Shown piece by piece: positions 5,363 to 6,078 of a DNA stretch of 6,078 nucleotides. Each line of letters opens with the position of its first letter. Positions within the stretch are counted from its first letter, which is position 1. The position numbers were made by a program, and so were the translations under genes. Source of the stretch: Methanobacteriota archaeon (lineage in GTDB: Archaea > Altiarchaeota > Altiarchaeia > IMC4 > QMZM01); contig CAIYYO010000231.1 in assembly GCA_903930485.1 (NCBI GenBank), forward strand, positions 1 through 6,078. Direction: 5' to 3'. Under the pieces are notes generated by a model that saw nothing but the letters and a program-made list of their open reading frames with translations, was not told the origin of the DNA and made no database searches.

Positions 5363-6078
5363 ATGGAGAAGAGCGTTTCAATTGTCGTGCTTACCTGGAA
5401 TAAAAAAGACCTTCTTGAGAGATGCCTGAAGTCGATAGTCCAAAACACCCCCAAGCCATACGAGCTTATAGTAGCCGACAACGGGAGCACCGACGGCACG
5501 GCCGGATTGGTGGAAAGCAATTACAAAGATGCCGTCCTCGTGCGCCTGGAGGACAATCGGGGAGTCGCTAGAGGGATAAACGCAGGCCTCAGGAAAGCAA
5601 CGGGAGATTACATCTTTTTCTTAAGCAACGACGTGGTGCTCCTAGACGACACATGGGTGAAAAAATCGATAGAGATACTCGACAACCACCCCCAGGCAGG
5701 CGCGCTGGGATACCAATTCATAGACGAAGAAGGCAAAAAGGCAAGGATCGGAGGGATGCTGACGCTGTCCTACAACCCGTACAACGTATACCGATATGTC
5801 AATGCAGAGGACCTGGATGAAACACGGATAAAGGAGGTAGATTTGGCTATCGGGGTCGCATTCGCGCTGAAAAAGCCCGCATTTGAGGCCCTAGGCGGCT
5901 TTGATGAGGGATACCTGCCATTCTATTTCGAGGACGGCGATTTCTTTTTGAGGATGAGGAAGAAGGGCTACAAGATCCTTACGACCGACAAGATAGTGAT
6001 GGTCCATGCGCACGGCTCAACCACGCATTCAACGTACAAAAAGATCGATCTGTTCTATTATGCGACGAAGAACCGAAT
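5363..6078 (+). CDS. Glycosyltransferase family 2 (GT-A fold), N-terminal part (cut by the right window edge)
   Basis: The frame is open from ATG 5363 to the window end (238 whole codons). The order of motifs is that of rhamnosyltransferase/WcaE-like GT2 enzymes: SVSIVVLTWNKKDLLERCLKS (4-24), VADNGSTDGT (37-46) for nucleotide binding, NRGVARGINAGL (65-76), FLSNDVVLL (86-94) in the place of the DxD metal site, then LGGFDEGYLPFYFEDGDFFLRM (177-198), where E190-D191 hold the likely catalytic base. H215 and H217 in VHAHGST and the FYYATKNR stretch (231-238) match the usual end of the catalytic domain, so mainly a C-terminal tail is missing. It transfers a sugar from an NDP donor to a lipid-linked glycan at the cytoplasmic membrane face. 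An in-frame ATG at 5345 would add MLYKNR; I prefer 5363 because the conserved first strand begins right after it. Donor sugar unknown. Confidence 0.9.
   Translation, partial: MEKSVSIVVLTWNKKDLLERCLKSIVQNTPKPYELIVADNGSTDGTAGLVESNYKDAVLVRLEDNRGVARGINAGLRKATGDYIFFLSNDVVLLDDTWVKKSIEILDNHPQAGALGYQFIDEEGKKARIGGMLTLSYNPYNVYRYVNAEDLDETRIKEVDLAIGVAFALKKPAFEALGGFDEGYLPFYFEDGDFFLRMRKKGYKILTTDKIVMVHAHGSTTHSTYKKIDLFYYATKNR

Noticed and set aside
1..6078. Mobile element, CRISPR, toxin-antitoxin or defence system
   Set aside because: No transposase, integrase, nuclease, spaced repeats or terminal inverted repeats were seen; every gene fits glycan synthesis or export.

Overview
The window looks like part of a surface-glycan (polysaccharide, exopolysaccharide or glycoprotein-glycan) gene cluster, most likely from an archaeon. 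The archaeal call rests on three things. A/T-rich box A-like elements sit about 25-30 bases before several starts, with no Shine-Dalgarno (SD) motif between them and the start, as in leaderless transcripts. Ile ATA and Arg AGG/AGA codons are used heavily in a roughly half-GC coding background. Intergenic gaps are short and AT-rich. I cannot assign a phylum, and there is no rRNA, tRNA or ribosomal gene to anchor one.

Layout, left to right: (1) the N-terminal 79 codons of a GT-B glycosyltransferase of the GT4 type on the minus strand, cut by the window edge; (2) a 79-base divergent promoter region; (3) two plus-strand genes, a class I SAM methyltransferase and a 12-14-helix flippase of the Wzx/RfbX type; (4) a tight three-gene minus-strand operon, reading leftward from about 5278: a sugar C-methyltransferase with an N-terminal Cys4 zinc site, an RmlC-type 3,5-epimerase, and an extended SDR reductase/epimerase. 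This operon runs tail-to-tail into the flippase with only 4 bases between stop codons; (5) an 84-base divergent promoter region; (6) the start of a GT-A glycosyltransferase of family GT2 on the plus strand, cut by the right edge.

The most informative unit is the three-gene operon. A 3-C-methyltransferase, a 3,5-epimerase and a 4-ketoreductase-like SDR together match the late steps of making an NDP-activated, C-methyl-branched 6-deoxysugar (mycarose/yersiniose-like logic). The early enzymes (nucleotidylyltransferase, 4,6-dehydratase, any 3-dehydratase) are not in the window. The two glycosyltransferases would build the sugar chain, the flippase would move the lipid-linked glycan across the membrane, and the other methyltransferase may cap or decorate a sugar.

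All gaps between genes are under 100 bases. I see no RNA gene, CRISPR array, insertion sequence or attachment site. The window reads as a coherent but conventional accessory glycan locus, and I do not see a convincing wholly new system in it.
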